Shown: positions 51,517 through 62,382 of the stretch, piece after piece | Position numbering within the stretch: position 1 is the first letter of the stretch | Layout: the number at the start of each line of letters is the position of its first letter | NCBI RefSeq assembly: GCF_014656075.1 | Contig: NZ_BNBS01000042.1 | Span: 1-64,000 of the forward strand | DNA from: Streptomyces hydrogenans | GTDB taxonomy: Bacteria; Actinomycetota; Actinomycetes; Streptomycetales; Streptomycetaceae | Direction of reading: 5' to 3' | Length of the DNA stretch: 64,000 bases | Translations under genes and position numbers: made by a program | Notes under the pieces: generated by a model | Databases searched by the model: none | Seen by the model: the letters and a program-made list of their open reading frames with translations, nothing else | What the model was told of the DNA's origin: nothing

Positions 51517-53274
51517 CTAGACCCACGTGTCCAGCCACATCCGCGCCCGCCACTGATCCATCGGGATCGGGGTGGCGGTGTAGATCGGCCAGAAGTAGAT
51601 GAAGTTCCAGACGATCAGGAGGACCAGGCAGCCCGCGGCCACCGCGCCGAAGGTGCGGCGTCTCTCCGTGGCGCCCTTGGGGCCGATGATCGCGCCGATC
51701 ATCATCGCGACCGCCAGGCACAGGTAGGGGACGAAGACGACGGCGTAGAAGAGGAAGATCGTGCGTTCCTGGTAGAGGAACCAGGGGACCCAGCCCGCGG
51801 CGACCGCGCAGGCGATCGCGCCCGCGCGCCAGTCGCGGCGGAAGGCCCAGCGCCAGAGGACGTACACGAGGGCGAAGCAGGCGGCCCACCACAGGAGCGG
51901 GGTGCCGAGGGCCAGGATCTCCTGGGCGCACTTCTCCTTGGCGGAGGCGGGGCAGCCGGCGGTGCCGGGGGCGGGGGACTCGTAGAAGTAGGAGACCGGG
52001 CGGCCGAGGACGATCCAGGACCAGGGGTTCGACTCGTAGGTGTGGGGCGAGGTGAGGCCCACGTGGAAGTTGTAGACCTCGGTCTCGTAGTGCCACAGGC
52101 TCCGCAGCCAGTCCGGCAGCCAGGACCAGGTGCCGCCGCCGCCCGGGAGCGCGTCCTGCTTCTCGGCCCAGTCGCGGAAGTAGCCCTTGTCCGTGACGAG
52201 CCAGCCGGTCCAGGTCGCCAGGTACGTCGCGAGCGCCACCGGCACGACCGACACGAACGCGGGCAGCACGTCCTTCTTCAGGACCGCGAGGTACGGGCGG
52301 ACCGCGCCGGCCGTGCGGCGGGCGCCGATGTCCCACAGGACCGTCATCAGGCCGAAGCCGACCATGACGTAGAGGCCGTTCCACTTGGTGGCCGCCGCCA
52401 GGCCCAGCGTCACACCGGCCGCGATCCGCCAGGGGCGCCAGCCGAGGCGCAGGGTCTCGGCGATCTCCGCGTCGGGGCGCAGCACGCCCTCCTCGTCCTC
52501 CGGGAGCGCCGCCGCGAGCCGTTTCCTGGTCCGGTCCCGGTCGAGGACCAGGCAGCCGAAGGCGGCCAGCACGAAGAACATCAGCACCTGGTCGAGGAGC
52601 GCGGTGCGGCTCATCACGAAGTGCAGGCCGTCGACGGCGAGCAGCAGGCCCGCCAGGCAGCCGAGGAAGGTGGAGCGGAAGAGGCGGCGGCCGATCCGGC
52701 ACAGCATCAGGACGGAGAGCGTCCCGAGCAGCGCGACCATGAACCGCCAGCCGAACGGCTCGAAGCCGAAGATCTTCTCGCCGAGGCCGATGACCCACTT
52801 GCCCATGGGCGGGTGGACGACGTAGCCCGGGTCGGTCGGAATGAGGACCGAGTCGGGGTTCGTCAGGATCGTCTTGTCGATGTCCTTGGGCCACGCCCCC
52901 TCGTACCCCTGGTTGATCAGGGCCCACGAGTCCTTGGCGTAGTACGTCTCGTCGAATATCACCGCGTGCGGCTTGCCCAGGTTCCAGAACCGGAGCACGC
53001 CCGCGACGGCCGCGACCAGCAGCGGGCCGCCCCACGTGGCCAGCCGCCACAGCCGGTCGGCGGCGGCCGGGCCGAGCCCGAGCAGCGACGTGACCCGCGG
53101 CGAGGGGCGGGTGTACGGCGGGTCGAGCCGGTCCCTCGTGCCGATGGAGAGCGTGCCGGCGGCGGGCGGACGGTAGCCGAAGCGCCGCAGCCGCAGCTGC
53201 CACGACGACGGCTCGGCCACGGTCGGCGCCATGGGGTGCTGGCCCTCCAGGGCCTCGGGTGCGGTACGGGTCAC
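51517..53274 (-). CDS. pmt: Protein O-mannosyltransferase (GT39)
   Basis: This 585-aa multi-span membrane enzyme transfers mannose from polyprenyl-phosphate-mannose to Ser/Thr of secreted proteins. The catalytic acidic pair is in IFDETYYAKDSW in the first external loop; VVHPPMGKWVIGLG and the DE-rich helices are family typical. Its length and position next to rsmI match the Streptomyces pmt locus. The GTG start is at 53,274; MAP at 53,232 is an alternative. Pro/Ala/Thr-rich secreted proteins in this window are plausible targets. Confidence 0.94.
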   Translation of the reverse strand: MTRTAPEALEGQHPMAPTVAEPSSWQLRLRRFGYRPPAAGTLSIGTRDRLDPPYTRPSPRVTSLLGLGPAAADRLWRLATWGGPLLVAAVAGVLRFWNLGKPHAVIFDETYYAKDSWALINQGYEGAWPKDIDKTILTNPDSVLIPTDPGYVVHPPMGKWVIGLGEKIFGFEPFGWRFMVALLGTLSVLMLCRIGRRLFRSTFLGCLAGLLLAVDGLHFVMSRTALLDQVLMFFVLAAFGCLVLDRDRTRKRLAAALPEDEEGVLRPDAEIAETLRLGWRPWRIAAGVTLGLAAATKWNGLYVMVGFGLMTVLWDIGARRTAGAVRPYLAVLKKDVLPAFVSVVPVALATYLATWTGWLVTDKGYFRDWAEKQDALPGGGGTWSWLPDWLRSLWHYETEVYNFHVGLTSPHTYESNPWSWIVLGRPVSYFYESPAPGTAGCPASAKEKCAQEILALGTPLLWWAACFALVYVLWRWAFRRDWRAGAIACAVAAGWVPWFLYQERTIFLFYAVVFVPYLCLAVAMMIGAIIGPKGATERRRTFGAVAAGCLVLLIVWNFIYFWPIYTATPIPMDQWRARMWLDTWV

Positions 53275-53366
53275 CGCGCCATCGTAGGGACTGCGCCTGT
53301 GCGCGTCGCCTGTCCGGGGGCGCGGGGCGTGCCTCGCGGGTGGTGGGGGGCTGGGAGGATGGGTGG

Positions 53367-54212
53367 GTGACTGGAACGCTGGTACTCGCAGGGACCCCCA
53401 TCGGCGACATCGCGGACGCGCCGCCGCGGCTCGTGTCCGAGCTGGAGGGGGCGGACATCGTCGCGGCCGAGGACACCCGGCGGCTGCGCGGGCTGACCCG
53501 GGCGCTGGGCGTGCACACGACGGGCCGGGTCGTCTCGTACTTCGAGGGGAACGAGTCGGCCCGCACGCCGGAGCTGGTCGAGGCGCTGGCCGGCGGCGCC
53601 CGGGTGCTCCTGGTGACCGACGCGGGCATGCCGTCCGTCTCCGACCCCGGCTACCGGCTGGTCGCCGCCGCCGTCGAGGCGGACATCAAGGTGACGGCCG
53701 TCCCCGGCCCGTCCGCCGTGCTCACCGCGCTCGCGCTCTCCGGGCTGCCCGTCGACCGGTTCTGCTTCGAGGGGTTCCTGCCGCGGAAGGCGGGCGAGCG
53801 ACTGGGCCGGCTCAGGGAGGTCGCGGCCGAGCGGCGCACCCTCGTCTACTTCGAGGCCCCGCACCGGCTCGACGACACCCTCGACGCGATGGCCGAGGTC
53901 TTCGGTACGGACCGCCGCGCCGCCGTCTGCCGCGAGCTGACCAAGACCTACGAGGAGGTCAAGCGCGGCCCGCTGGGCGAGCTCGCGGCCTGGGCGAAGG
54001 AAGGGGTGCGCGGCGAGATCACGGTCGTCGTCGAGGGCGCCCCGGAGACCGGCCCGGAGGAGCTGGACGCGGCCGAGCTGGTGCGCAGGGTGCGGGTGCG
54101 CGAGGAGGCGGGGGAGCGGCGCAAGGAGGCGATCGCCGCGGTCGCCGCCGAGGCGGGGCTGCCCAAGCGCGAGGTCTTCGATGCGGTCGTGGCGGCAAAG
54201 AACGCGTCGTGA
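53367..54212 (+). CDS. rsmI: 16S rRNA (cytidine-1402-2'-O)-methyltransferase
   Basis: This 281-aa SAM-dependent tetrapyrrole-methylase-fold enzyme modifies C1402 of 16S rRNA. It has LAGTPIGDIADAP, AAEDTRR, VTDAGMPSVSDPGY and VPGPSAVLTALALSGLP in the expected order. GTG 53,367 has GGGAGGATGGG upstream. It is divergent from pmt by 92 bp. Confidence 0.95.
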   Translation: MTGTLVLAGTPIGDIADAPPRLVSELEGADIVAAEDTRRLRGLTRALGVHTTGRVVSYFEGNESARTPELVEALAGGARVLLVTDAGMPSVSDPGYRLVAAAVEADIKVTAVPGPSAVLTALALSGLPVDRFCFEGFLPRKAGERLGRLREVAAERRTLVYFEAPHRLDDTLDAMAEVFGTDRRAAVCRELTKTYEEVKRGPLGELAAWAKEGVRGEITVVVEGAPETGPEELDAAELVRRVRVREEAGERRKEAIAAVAAEAGLPKREVFDAVVAAKNAS

Positions 54213-54377
54213 AAAAGGTCTGCGAGCCCCGGAAACGGTAAAGGGCTAATCTGAAAGGCAAAGCCGAAACCGGCGCCGGGAAGCTTTGCGGGGCGCTTGG
54301 CAAGGGAACGCCAAAAACCGCTCCACGGTCCTTCCATGGTTTCTTCCGTGCTGATGCGCTCCGGCCCGAAAAGGCGT

Positions 54378-54392
54378 CCACTGGACCAGTGG
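54378..54392. promoter_or_regulatory. Perfect 15-bp palindrome before the zinc-ribbon gene
   Basis: CCACTGG-A-CCAGTGG ends 12 bp before ATG 54,405 and abuts the ribosome site. It could be an operator or an RNA hairpin sheltering translation. The gap 54,213-54,404 is noticeably less GC-rich than its surroundings and otherwise holds only the promoter. Confidence 0.4.
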
Positions 54393-54404
54393 AGAGGAGC
54401 TGGC

Positions 54405-54836
54405 ATGAGCGAGTCCACCGGCACCGGAACGCCCGTCGCGCATGAGGCCTACGCCTTCGCCTGCATGAGGTGCGGGTACGGCTGGGAGCAGTCCTACGAG
54501 ATCGAGCACCACACGGACGCGCGCGGTCAGGCGTTCGTCGTGTACAAGGCGGACGGAGAGCGGGTCCCCTCCCCGCTGTCGAGTCCGACCTGCATGAACT
54601 GCGGCGGCCACGTGGTGCGCATCATGCGCGCCGGCCAGGTGTCCACCGTGCTCGACCTGATCGCGTCCATGGAGCACCACGGGCGCGGGGCGAAGGAGGC
54701 CAGACCGGTCTCGATGACCGGGCCGATCGGCCAGGAGCTGACCGAGGGCGGCGGCGAGGGCGACGAGGCGCCGCCGCCGGTCCCGCACCACTGGCACCTC
54801 TCCGACCTGCTCCACCCGTTCCGCTCCCGCCACTGA
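54405..54836 (+). CDS. Conserved zinc-ribbon-like protein of unknown function
   Basis: This 143-aa protein has two Cys pairs, CMRC (about 21-24) and CMNC (about 63-66), arranged like a zinc ribbon, then a helix and a Glu/Gly/Pro-rich tail ending HWHLSDLLHPFRSRH. ATG 54,405 has a GGAGAGGAG site. It lies between rsmI and tatD in the conserved block; a nucleic-acid-binding or regulatory role is possible but unproven. Confidence 0.8.
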   Translation: MSESTGTGTPVAHEAYAFACMRCGYGWEQSYEIEHHTDARGQAFVVYKADGERVPSPLSSPTCMNCGGHVVRIMRAGQVSTVLDLIASMEHHGRGAKEARPVSMTGPIGQELTEGGGEGDEAPPPVPHHWHLSDLLHPFRSRH

Positions 54837-54925
54837 AGGTGCTCGTGCCCGCCGGGACGGGAATTCCGTTCCCGGCGGGGAAACCGCCGCGCGGACCCGC
54901 TCGTGGCCCTCGTACGATCGGGGCC

Positions 54926-55795
54926 ATGAGTGCCAAGGACGCCCCGCCGCCGCTGCCCGAACCCCTCCTCGTGGAGGTCGCGGACTCGCACACCCACCTG
55001 GACATGCAGTCCGGCACGGTCGAGGAGGCGCTGACCAAGGCCGCGGCCGTCGGCGTGACGACGGTGGTGCAGGTCGGCTGCGACGTGAAGGGCTCCCGGT
55101 GGGCGGCCGAGACCGCCGCCGCCCACGCGCACGTGCACGCGGCCGTCGCCCTGCACCCCAACGAGGCCCCCCGGATCGTCCTCGGGGACCCCGACGGCTG
55201 GTCCCGGCAGGGTGCCAGGGGCGCGGGCGGCGACGCGGCGCTCGACGACGCGCTCGCCGAGATCGACGCCCTCGCCGCCCTCCCGTACGTCCTCGGCGTC
55301 GGCGAGACCGGCCTCGACTTCTTCCGCACCGGACCCGAGGGCATGGCCGCGCAGGAGCGTTCCTTCCGCGCCCACATCGAGATCGCCAAGCGGCACGGCA
55401 AGACCCTCGTCATCCACGACCGCGAGGCCCACGCCGACGTGCTGCGGGTCCTCGACGAGGAGGGCGCCCCCGACCGGACCGTCTTCCACTGCTACTCCGG
55501 CGACGCCGCGATGGCGGAGATCTGCGCCGCCAAGGGCTACTACATGTCCTTCGCCGGCAACATGACCTTCAAGAACGCCCAGCCGCTGCGGGACGCCCTC
55601 GCCGTCGCCCCCCTCGACCGCGTCCTCGTCGAGACCGACGCCCCCTTCCTCACCCCGGCCCCCTTCCGCGGCCGCCCCAACGCCCCCTATCTGATCCCGG
55701 TCACCGTCCGGGCGATGGCGGCGGTCCGCGGCATCGACGAGAACGCGATGGCGGAGGCGCTCGCGGTGAACACGGCCCGCGCCTTCGATTACTGA
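54926..55795 (+). CDS. TatD-family metal-dependent hydrolase/DNase
   Basis: This 289-aa amidohydrolase-fold protein shows DSHTHLD (metal-binding His pair), GVGETGLDFF, VIHDREAHAD, FHCYSGD and LVETDAPFLTP, the complete metal-ligand set of TatD nucleases. It degrades DNA and acts in quality control. ATG 54,926. Confidence 0.93.
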   Translation: MSAKDAPPPLPEPLLVEVADSHTHLDMQSGTVEEALTKAAAVGVTTVVQVGCDVKGSRWAAETAAAHAHVHAAVALHPNEAPRIVLGDPDGWSRQGARGAGGDAALDDALAEIDALAALPYVLGVGETGLDFFRTGPEGMAAQERSFRAHIEIAKRHGKTLVIHDREAHADVLRVLDEEGAPDRTVFHCYSGDAAMAEICAAKGYYMSFAGNMTFKNAQPLRDALAVAPLDRVLVETDAPFLTPAPFRGRPNAPYLIPVTVRAMAAVRGIDENAMAEALAVNTARAFDY

Positions 55796-55867
55796 TCCAT
55801 AACGGTTACGTGTCGTAGCCGGGTGGTTTTGGAGAGTGACCGTCGCCGGGGCTAGGGTCCCGGCCTC

Positions 55868-57145
55868 GTGAGCACTTCCCAGGGCAGTCACCGCGCCGGA
55901 CGGCGGGGGGCGGCGGCCACGCTGCCCCTCCACGAGCAGCCCACCCAGATCGCCCCGCTGATCGTGCCGCCCCCCGCGCCCGTCCCCGTGCCCCCGCAGG
56001 GCCGGGCGGCCGCCCGGCGCGGGGCACGGCGGCGCAAGGCCGCCCGCCCGGCCGGCGACGGTCTGCGGCGGCTCGTGCCGCAGGCCCTCGTCGTCGCCTT
56101 CCTGGCCGGCGGCACCAGCGCCTTCGTCGCCGACGACAAGGCCGTGCGGCTCTCCGTCGACGGCGTCCCGCGCACCCTGCACACCTTCTCCGACGACGTG
56201 CGGGAGCTCCTCGCCGACGAGGGCCTGGAGATCGGCGAGCACGACCTGGTCGCGCCGGCCCCCGGCGAGCCGCTGGCCAGCGGCGACGAGATCGTCCTCC
56301 GCTACGGCCGACCGGTCTCCCTCACCCTCGACGGCTACCGCCGCCAGGTGTGGACCACGGCCGACACCGTCGACGGCGCCCTGCGCCAGCTCGGCGTCCG
56401 CGCCGAGGGCGCCTACCTGTCGGTCTCCCGCTCCGCCGCGATCTCCCGCACCGGCCTCGCCCTCGACGTCCGCACCGAACGCGCGGTGACCTTCCTCGCC
56501 GACGGGCGCGAGCGGACCGTCCGCACCAACGCCGCCACCGTCGCCGAGGCCCTCGACGAGGCCGGGATCACCCTCGGCGGCGAGGACACCACCTCGGTGC
56601 CCGGCGAGACCTTCCCGCGCGACGGGCAGACCGTCACCGTGCTGCGGATCACCGGCTCCACCCAGACCCGCGAGGAGGCCGTGCCGTACGCCGTCGAGCG
56701 GGTCCGCGACCCCGCCCTCTTCGCCGGCACCGAGGTCGTCGAGCGGCAGGGCGTGCCGGGCCTGCGCCGGATCACGTACCACCTCCGGTCCGTCAACGGC
56801 GTCCGGCAGAAGCCGCGCCGCACCGGCGAGGAGCTCGTCCGCGAGCCGGTCTCCCGCAAGGTCCGCGTCGGCACCCGCGCGCTGCCGACCTCCGTCGCCG
56901 GCGCCGACGGCCTCGACTGGGGCGCGCTCGCCGCCTGCGAGTCCGGCGGCCGGCCGAACGCCGTCGACCCCTCGGGGACGTACGGCGGGCTCTACCAGTT
57001 CGACCCCGGCACGTGGCGCTCCCTCGGCGGCAGCGGCGTCGCCCAGGACGCGCCCGCCGCCGAGCAGACCTTCCGGGCGAAGAAGCTGTACGTCCAGCGC
57101 GGCGCCGGCCCCTGGCCGCACTGCGGGCGCAGGCTCTTCGGCTGA
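55868..57145 (+). CDS. rpfB: Resuscitation-promoting factor B-type lytic transglycosylase
   Basis: This 425-aa protein has a long Pro/Arg-rich cytoplasmic lead (about 1-75), a membrane anchor (LVVAFLAGGTSAFVA), three DUF348 repeats (about 90-255), a G5 domain (about 260-340) and a C-terminal Rpf domain with catalytic Glu358 in AACESGG and the Cys pair near 357 and 419. It cleaves peptidoglycan during spore germination and growth. The GTG start at 55,868 is near the expected promoter; only a weak AGGG ribosome site precedes it. Confidence 0.94.
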   Translation: MSTSQGSHRAGRRGAAATLPLHEQPTQIAPLIVPPPAPVPVPPQGRAAARRGARRRKAARPAGDGLRRLVPQALVVAFLAGGTSAFVADDKAVRLSVDGVPRTLHTFSDDVRELLADEGLEIGEHDLVAPAPGEPLASGDEIVLRYGRPVSLTLDGYRRQVWTTADTVDGALRQLGVRAEGAYLSVSRSAAISRTGLALDVRTERAVTFLADGRERTVRTNAATVAEALDEAGITLGGEDTTSVPGETFPRDGQTVTVLRITGSTQTREEAVPYAVERVRDPALFAGTEVVERQGVPGLRRITYHLRSVNGVRQKPRRTGEELVREPVSRKVRVGTRALPTSVAGADGLDWGALAACESGGRPNAVDPSGTYGGLYQFDPGTWRSLGGSGVAQDAPAAEQTFRAKKLYVQRGAGPWPHCGRRLFG

Positions 57146-57198
57146 ACGGCGGGCCCGGTCCGGCCGACCGGCGCCGGACAGGGCCTTAGGCTGTACCG

Positions 57199-58071
57199 GT
57201 GAGCACCACCACCGGCCCCGACGGCCCCGACGCCCTCCTCGGCCCCGCCGACATCCGTGAGCTGGCCGCCGCCCTCGGCGTGCGCCCCACGAAGCAGAAG
57301 GGCCAGAACTTCGTCATCGACGCCAACACCGTCCGGCGCATCGTCCGCACCGCGGGGGTGCGCCCGGACGACGTGGTCGTCGAGGTGGGGCCCGGACTCG
57401 GCTCCCTCACCCTGGCGCTCCTGGAGGCCGCCGACCGGGTGACCGCCGTCGAGATCGACGACATCCTGGCCGCCGCGCTGCCGTCGACGATCGCCGCGCG
57501 GATGCCGGACCGGCAGGACCGCTTCGCGCTGGTGCACTCCGACGCGATGCTCGTCCAGGAGCTGCCGGGCCCGGCGCCGACCGCGCTCGTCGCCAACCTC
57601 CCGTACAACGTGGCCGTGCCCGTCCTGCTCCACATGCTCGACCGCTTCCCGACCATCGAGCGGACCCTCGTCATGGTCCAGGCCGAGGTCGCGGACCGGC
57701 TCGCCGCCAAGCCCGGGAACAAGGTGTACGGCGTCCCCTCCGTGAAGGCGAACTGGTACGCCGAGGTCAAGCGGGCCGGCTCCATCGGCCGCAACGTCTT
57801 CTGGCCCGCGCCCAACGTCGACTCGGGCCTCGTCTCCCTGGTCCGCCGCACCGAGCCGGTCGAGACCACCGCCTCCAAGGCCGAGGTCTTCGCGGTCGTC
57901 GACGCGGCCTTCGCGCAGCGCCGCAAGACCCTGCGGGCCGCCCTCGCGACCTGGGCCGGCTCGCCCGCCGCCGCCGAGGAGGCGCTGGTGAAGGCCGGGA
58001 TCTCGCCGCAGGCGCGCGGCGAGGCGCTGACGGTGGAGGAGTTCGCGCGGATCGCGGAGGCGAAGGCGTGA
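57199..58071 (+). CDS. rsmA: 16S rRNA dimethyladenosine methyltransferase
   Basis: This 290-aa SAM methyltransferase (KsgA) dimethylates A1518 and A1519 of 16S rRNA. It has QNFVIDANTVRRIV, VEVGPGLGSLTLAL and the catalytic NLPYNVAVP. The GTG at 57,199 starts it; its stop overlaps ispE by 4 nt. Confidence 0.96.
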   Translation: MSTTTGPDGPDALLGPADIRELAAALGVRPTKQKGQNFVIDANTVRRIVRTAGVRPDDVVVEVGPGLGSLTLALLEAADRVTAVEIDDILAAALPSTIAARMPDRQDRFALVHSDAMLVQELPGPAPTALVANLPYNVAVPVLLHMLDRFPTIERTLVMVQAEVADRLAAKPGNKVYGVPSVKANWYAEVKRAGSIGRNVFWPAPNVDSGLVSLVRRTEPVETTASKAEVFAVVDAAFAQRRKTLRAALATWAGSPAAAEEALVKAGISPQARGEALTVEEFARIAEAKA

Positions 58072-58979
58072 ACGGCGGCGCGACGCCCGCGGCGGGCGTG
58101 ACGGTCCGCGTCCCCGCGAAGGTGAACGTCCAGCTGGCGGTCGGCCCGGCCCGCCCCGACGGCTTCCACGACCTGGCCAACGTCTTCCTCGCCGTCTCCC
58201 TGTACGACGAGGTCACGGCGACGCCCGCCGACACGCTGACGGTCACCTGCGAGGGCCCCGACGCGGACCGCGTCCCGCTCGACCGCACCAACCTGGCGGC
58301 CCGCGCCGCCGAACTCCTCGCGGCCCGGCACGGCCTCTCCCCGGACGTCCACCTCCACATCCGCAAGGCGATCCCGGTCGCCGGAGGCATGGCCGGCGGC
58401 AGCGCCGACGGCGCCGCCGCGCTCCTCGCCTGCGACGCGCTCTGGGGCCTGGACTCCCCGCGCGAGACGCTGCTGGAGATCTGCGCGGAGCTCGGCTCCG
58501 ACGTGCCCTTCAGCCTGGTCGGCGGGGCGGCGCTCGGCGTCGGCCGCGGCGAGAGGCTGACCGGACTGTCCGTCGCCGGCCCCTTCCACTGGGTCTTCGC
58601 GGTGGCGGACGGCGGCCTGTCGACCCCGGCGGTGTACGCGGAGTTCGACCGCCTGACGCCCGACGCCGCACCGCCCGCGGCCTCCCCGGCCCTCCTCGAC
58701 GCCCTGTCGACGGGCGACACGACGGCCCTGGCGGCCACGCTCGTCAACGACCTCCAGCCCGCCGCGGTCTCCCTCCGGCCGTCCCTGGCGGCCACGCTGC
58801 GGGCGGGCCTCGACGCGGGCGCCCTGGCCGCGCTGGTCTCCGGCTCCGGCCCGACGACGGCCTTCCTGGTCAAGGACCCGGACGCCGCGACGGCGGTCGC
58901 CGCGGCCCTCCGCGCCTCCGGCACCTGCCGCACCACCCACACCGCCACCTCCCCTGCCCCGGGCGCCACGCTCCTCTGA
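58068..58979 (+). CDS. ispE: 4-diphosphocytidyl-2-C-methyl-D-erythritol kinase
   Basis: This 303-aa GHMP kinase of the non-mevalonate isoprenoid pathway phosphorylates the 2-hydroxyl of CDP-methylerythritol. It has VRVPAKVNVQLAVG with the catalytic Lys, the ATP loop PVAGGMAGGSADGAAALL and VSGSGPTTAFL. GTG 58,068 overlaps rsmA. Confidence 0.95.
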   Translation: MNGGATPAAGVTVRVPAKVNVQLAVGPARPDGFHDLANVFLAVSLYDEVTATPADTLTVTCEGPDADRVPLDRTNLAARAAELLAARHGLSPDVHLHIRKAIPVAGGMAGGSADGAAALLACDALWGLDSPRETLLEICAELGSDVPFSLVGGAALGVGRGERLTGLSVAGPFHWVFAVADGGLSTPAVYAEFDRLTPDAAPPAASPALLDALSTGDTTALAATLVNDLQPAAVSLRPSLAATLRAGLDAGALAALVSGSGPTTAFLVKDPDAATAVAAALRASGTCRTTHTATSPAPGATLL

Positions 58980-59101
58980 CGCGGGCCCGCCCCCGGGGAA
59001 CCGGCCGCACGCGGCCCGCGCCCCGGGGACGGCCGTACTCAGCCCGCACCTGAGTACCCGCGCCCTGTCGCGGCCCGGGGGCCGCGCGGGACCGTACCCG
59101 C

Positions 59102-60385
59102 ATGGGAATCAGCGCGCGTGAGCTCGCCGCCGCCACCCCGGCGGGGCGGGACCGGTATGTGGACCTGCTGAGGGTCGTCTCGCTCGGCGTCGTCGTGCTC
59201 GGGCACTGGCTGATGGCCGCGGTCACGGCCGACGGCGTCGGCAACCTCCTGGCCGTCGTGCCGGAGCTGCAGGCGGCCACCTGGGCGCTCCAGGTGATGC
59301 CGGTCTTCTTCTTCGTGGGCGGCTTCGCGCACGCCCTCGCCCACCGCTCCCGCCCCCGGTACGCGGACTTCCTGCGGGCCCGGCTGCGCCGCCTGCTGCG
59401 GCCGACGATGGTGTTCGTCGCGGTGTGGGGCGCGGCCGCGCTGGTGCTCCAGACGGCCGGCGCGGACGGCGGACTGACCGGCGTCGCGCTGCGGCTGGTC
59501 ACCCAGCCGCTGTGGTTCATCGGGATCTACCTCGCGATGGTCGCGTGCACGCCGCCGCTGCTGCGGGCCCACGAGCGGTACGGCTGGGGCGCCTTCGCGG
59601 CCCTCGCCGCCGCGGCGGCCGCGGTCGACGCGCTGCGCTTCGCCGCCGGCGTGCCCTACGTCGAGTTCCTGAACTTCGCCTTCGTCTGGCTCGCCGTCCA
59701 CCAGCTCGGCTTCCTCCGCGCCGACGGCATGATCCGGCGCCCGGCCCTCCTCGCCGGTGCCGGGCTCGCGGGCGCGGCCGCGCTCGTCGCCCTCGGCCCG
59801 TATCCGCTGTCCATGGTCGGGATGCCCGGTGAGAAGGTCTCTAATATGGCCCCACCGACCCTCGCCCTGCTCTGCCACGGCCTGTGGCTGATCGGCGCGG
59901 TGGAACTGCTGAAGGGCCCGGGGACCCGGTTCGCGGCCCGGGCGCGGGTCTGGCGGGGCGTGGTCGCGGCGAACGGCGTCGCCATGACCGCGTTCCTGTG
60001 GCACCTGACGGCCATGCTCGGCGTGTACGGCGCGATGCTCGGCCTCGGCGTCCACCTCCCGGCCCCGGCGACGGCCGCCTGGTGGGCCCAGCTGCCGCTC
60101 CGGCTCGCGGCGGCCGTCCTGCTGACGGCACTGCTCGTCGCGGTCTTCCGCCGCTTCGAGGCCCCCTCCCCGGTGCCCCGCACCGGCGGCTCCGGACCGC
60201 TCGCCGCCCTCGGCATCACCCTCGCCCTGCTGGGCGTCCTGGGCCTGTCGATGACCGGCCTCGGCGGCCTCCTGGACGGCCACACCGCCACCCTGGTCGC
60301 CGTCAGGATCACCGCCCCGGCGGCGGTCGCCATGGCCCTGGCGGGCTGGCTCCTGGTCGACCGGCCGGGCCGGCGCCGGTCCTGA
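59102..60385 (+). CDS. Membrane acyltransferase (acyltransferase 3 family)
   Basis: This 427-aa integral membrane protein has about 10-11 helices. Its N terminus RDRYVDLLRVVSLGVVVLGHW carries the Arg and catalytic-type His of the OafA/NodX family, followed by FFFVGGFAHALA and RLRRLLRPTMVF. It O-acylates a cell-surface glycan or glycolipid. ATG 59,102; neighbours are ispE and an ABC-F gene. Confidence 0.88.
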   Translation: MGISARELAAATPAGRDRYVDLLRVVSLGVVVLGHWLMAAVTADGVGNLLAVVPELQAATWALQVMPVFFFVGGFAHALAHRSRPRYADFLRARLRRLLRPTMVFVAVWGAAALVLQTAGADGGLTGVALRLVTQPLWFIGIYLAMVACTPPLLRAHERYGWGAFAALAAAAAAVDALRFAAGVPYVEFLNFAFVWLAVHQLGFLRADGMIRRPALLAGAGLAGAAALVALGPYPLSMVGMPGEKVSNMAPPTLALLCHGLWLIGAVELLKGPGTRFAARARVWRGVVAANGVAMTAFLWHLTAMLGVYGAMLGLGVHLPAPATAAWWAQLPLRLAAAVLLTALLVAVFRRFEAPSPVPRTGGSGPLAALGITLALLGVLGLSMTGLGGLLDGHTATLVAVRITAPAAVAMALAGWLLVDRPGRRRS

Positions 60386-60415
60386 CACCGGCGGCAGGGC
60401 CGCGGGCGGGCCCGG

Positions 60416-60435
60416 CGACGTACCCTGGTACGTCG
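60416..60435. promoter_or_regulatory. 9-2-9 palindrome upstream of the ABC-F gene
   Basis: CGACGTACC-CT-GGTACGTCG is a perfect inverted repeat 26 bp before GTG 60,462. It may be an operator or an mRNA hairpin in a short leader controlling the ABC-F gene. Confidence 0.5.
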
Positions 60436-60461
60436 ATCGATCACCCCGCACTGGAGTCAAC

Positions 60462-62270
<1,809 letters not shown>

Positions 62271-62285
62271 CGAGGGCATCACGGG

Positions 62286-62318
62286 CCGGTCCTCCCTTGG
62301 GCACAAGGGGCGGACCGG
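62286..62318 (+). terminator. Terminator after the ABC-F gene
   Basis: A stem of 14 bp with one small mismatch (62,286-62,299 with 62,304-62,318) and a GGCA loop is followed by CGCTTTTGCG. Confidence 0.82.
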
Positions 62319-62382
62319 TCGCTTTTGCGCCACCCCACGAGTGGTAGAAAGAAAACCCGCTCACAGCAAGGGGGAAGCGCTG

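Noticed and set aside
54297..54303. A further TTGGCAA heptamer between rsmI and the zinc-ribbon gene
   Set aside because: Single copy with no partner half-site at 10-12 bp spacing, far from the cluster; best explained by chance in an AT-richer gap.
55796..55867. A c-di-AMP riboswitch before rpfB
   Set aside because: Such riboswitches precede some Streptomyces rpf genes, but this gap is only 72 bp, too short for the conserved structure.
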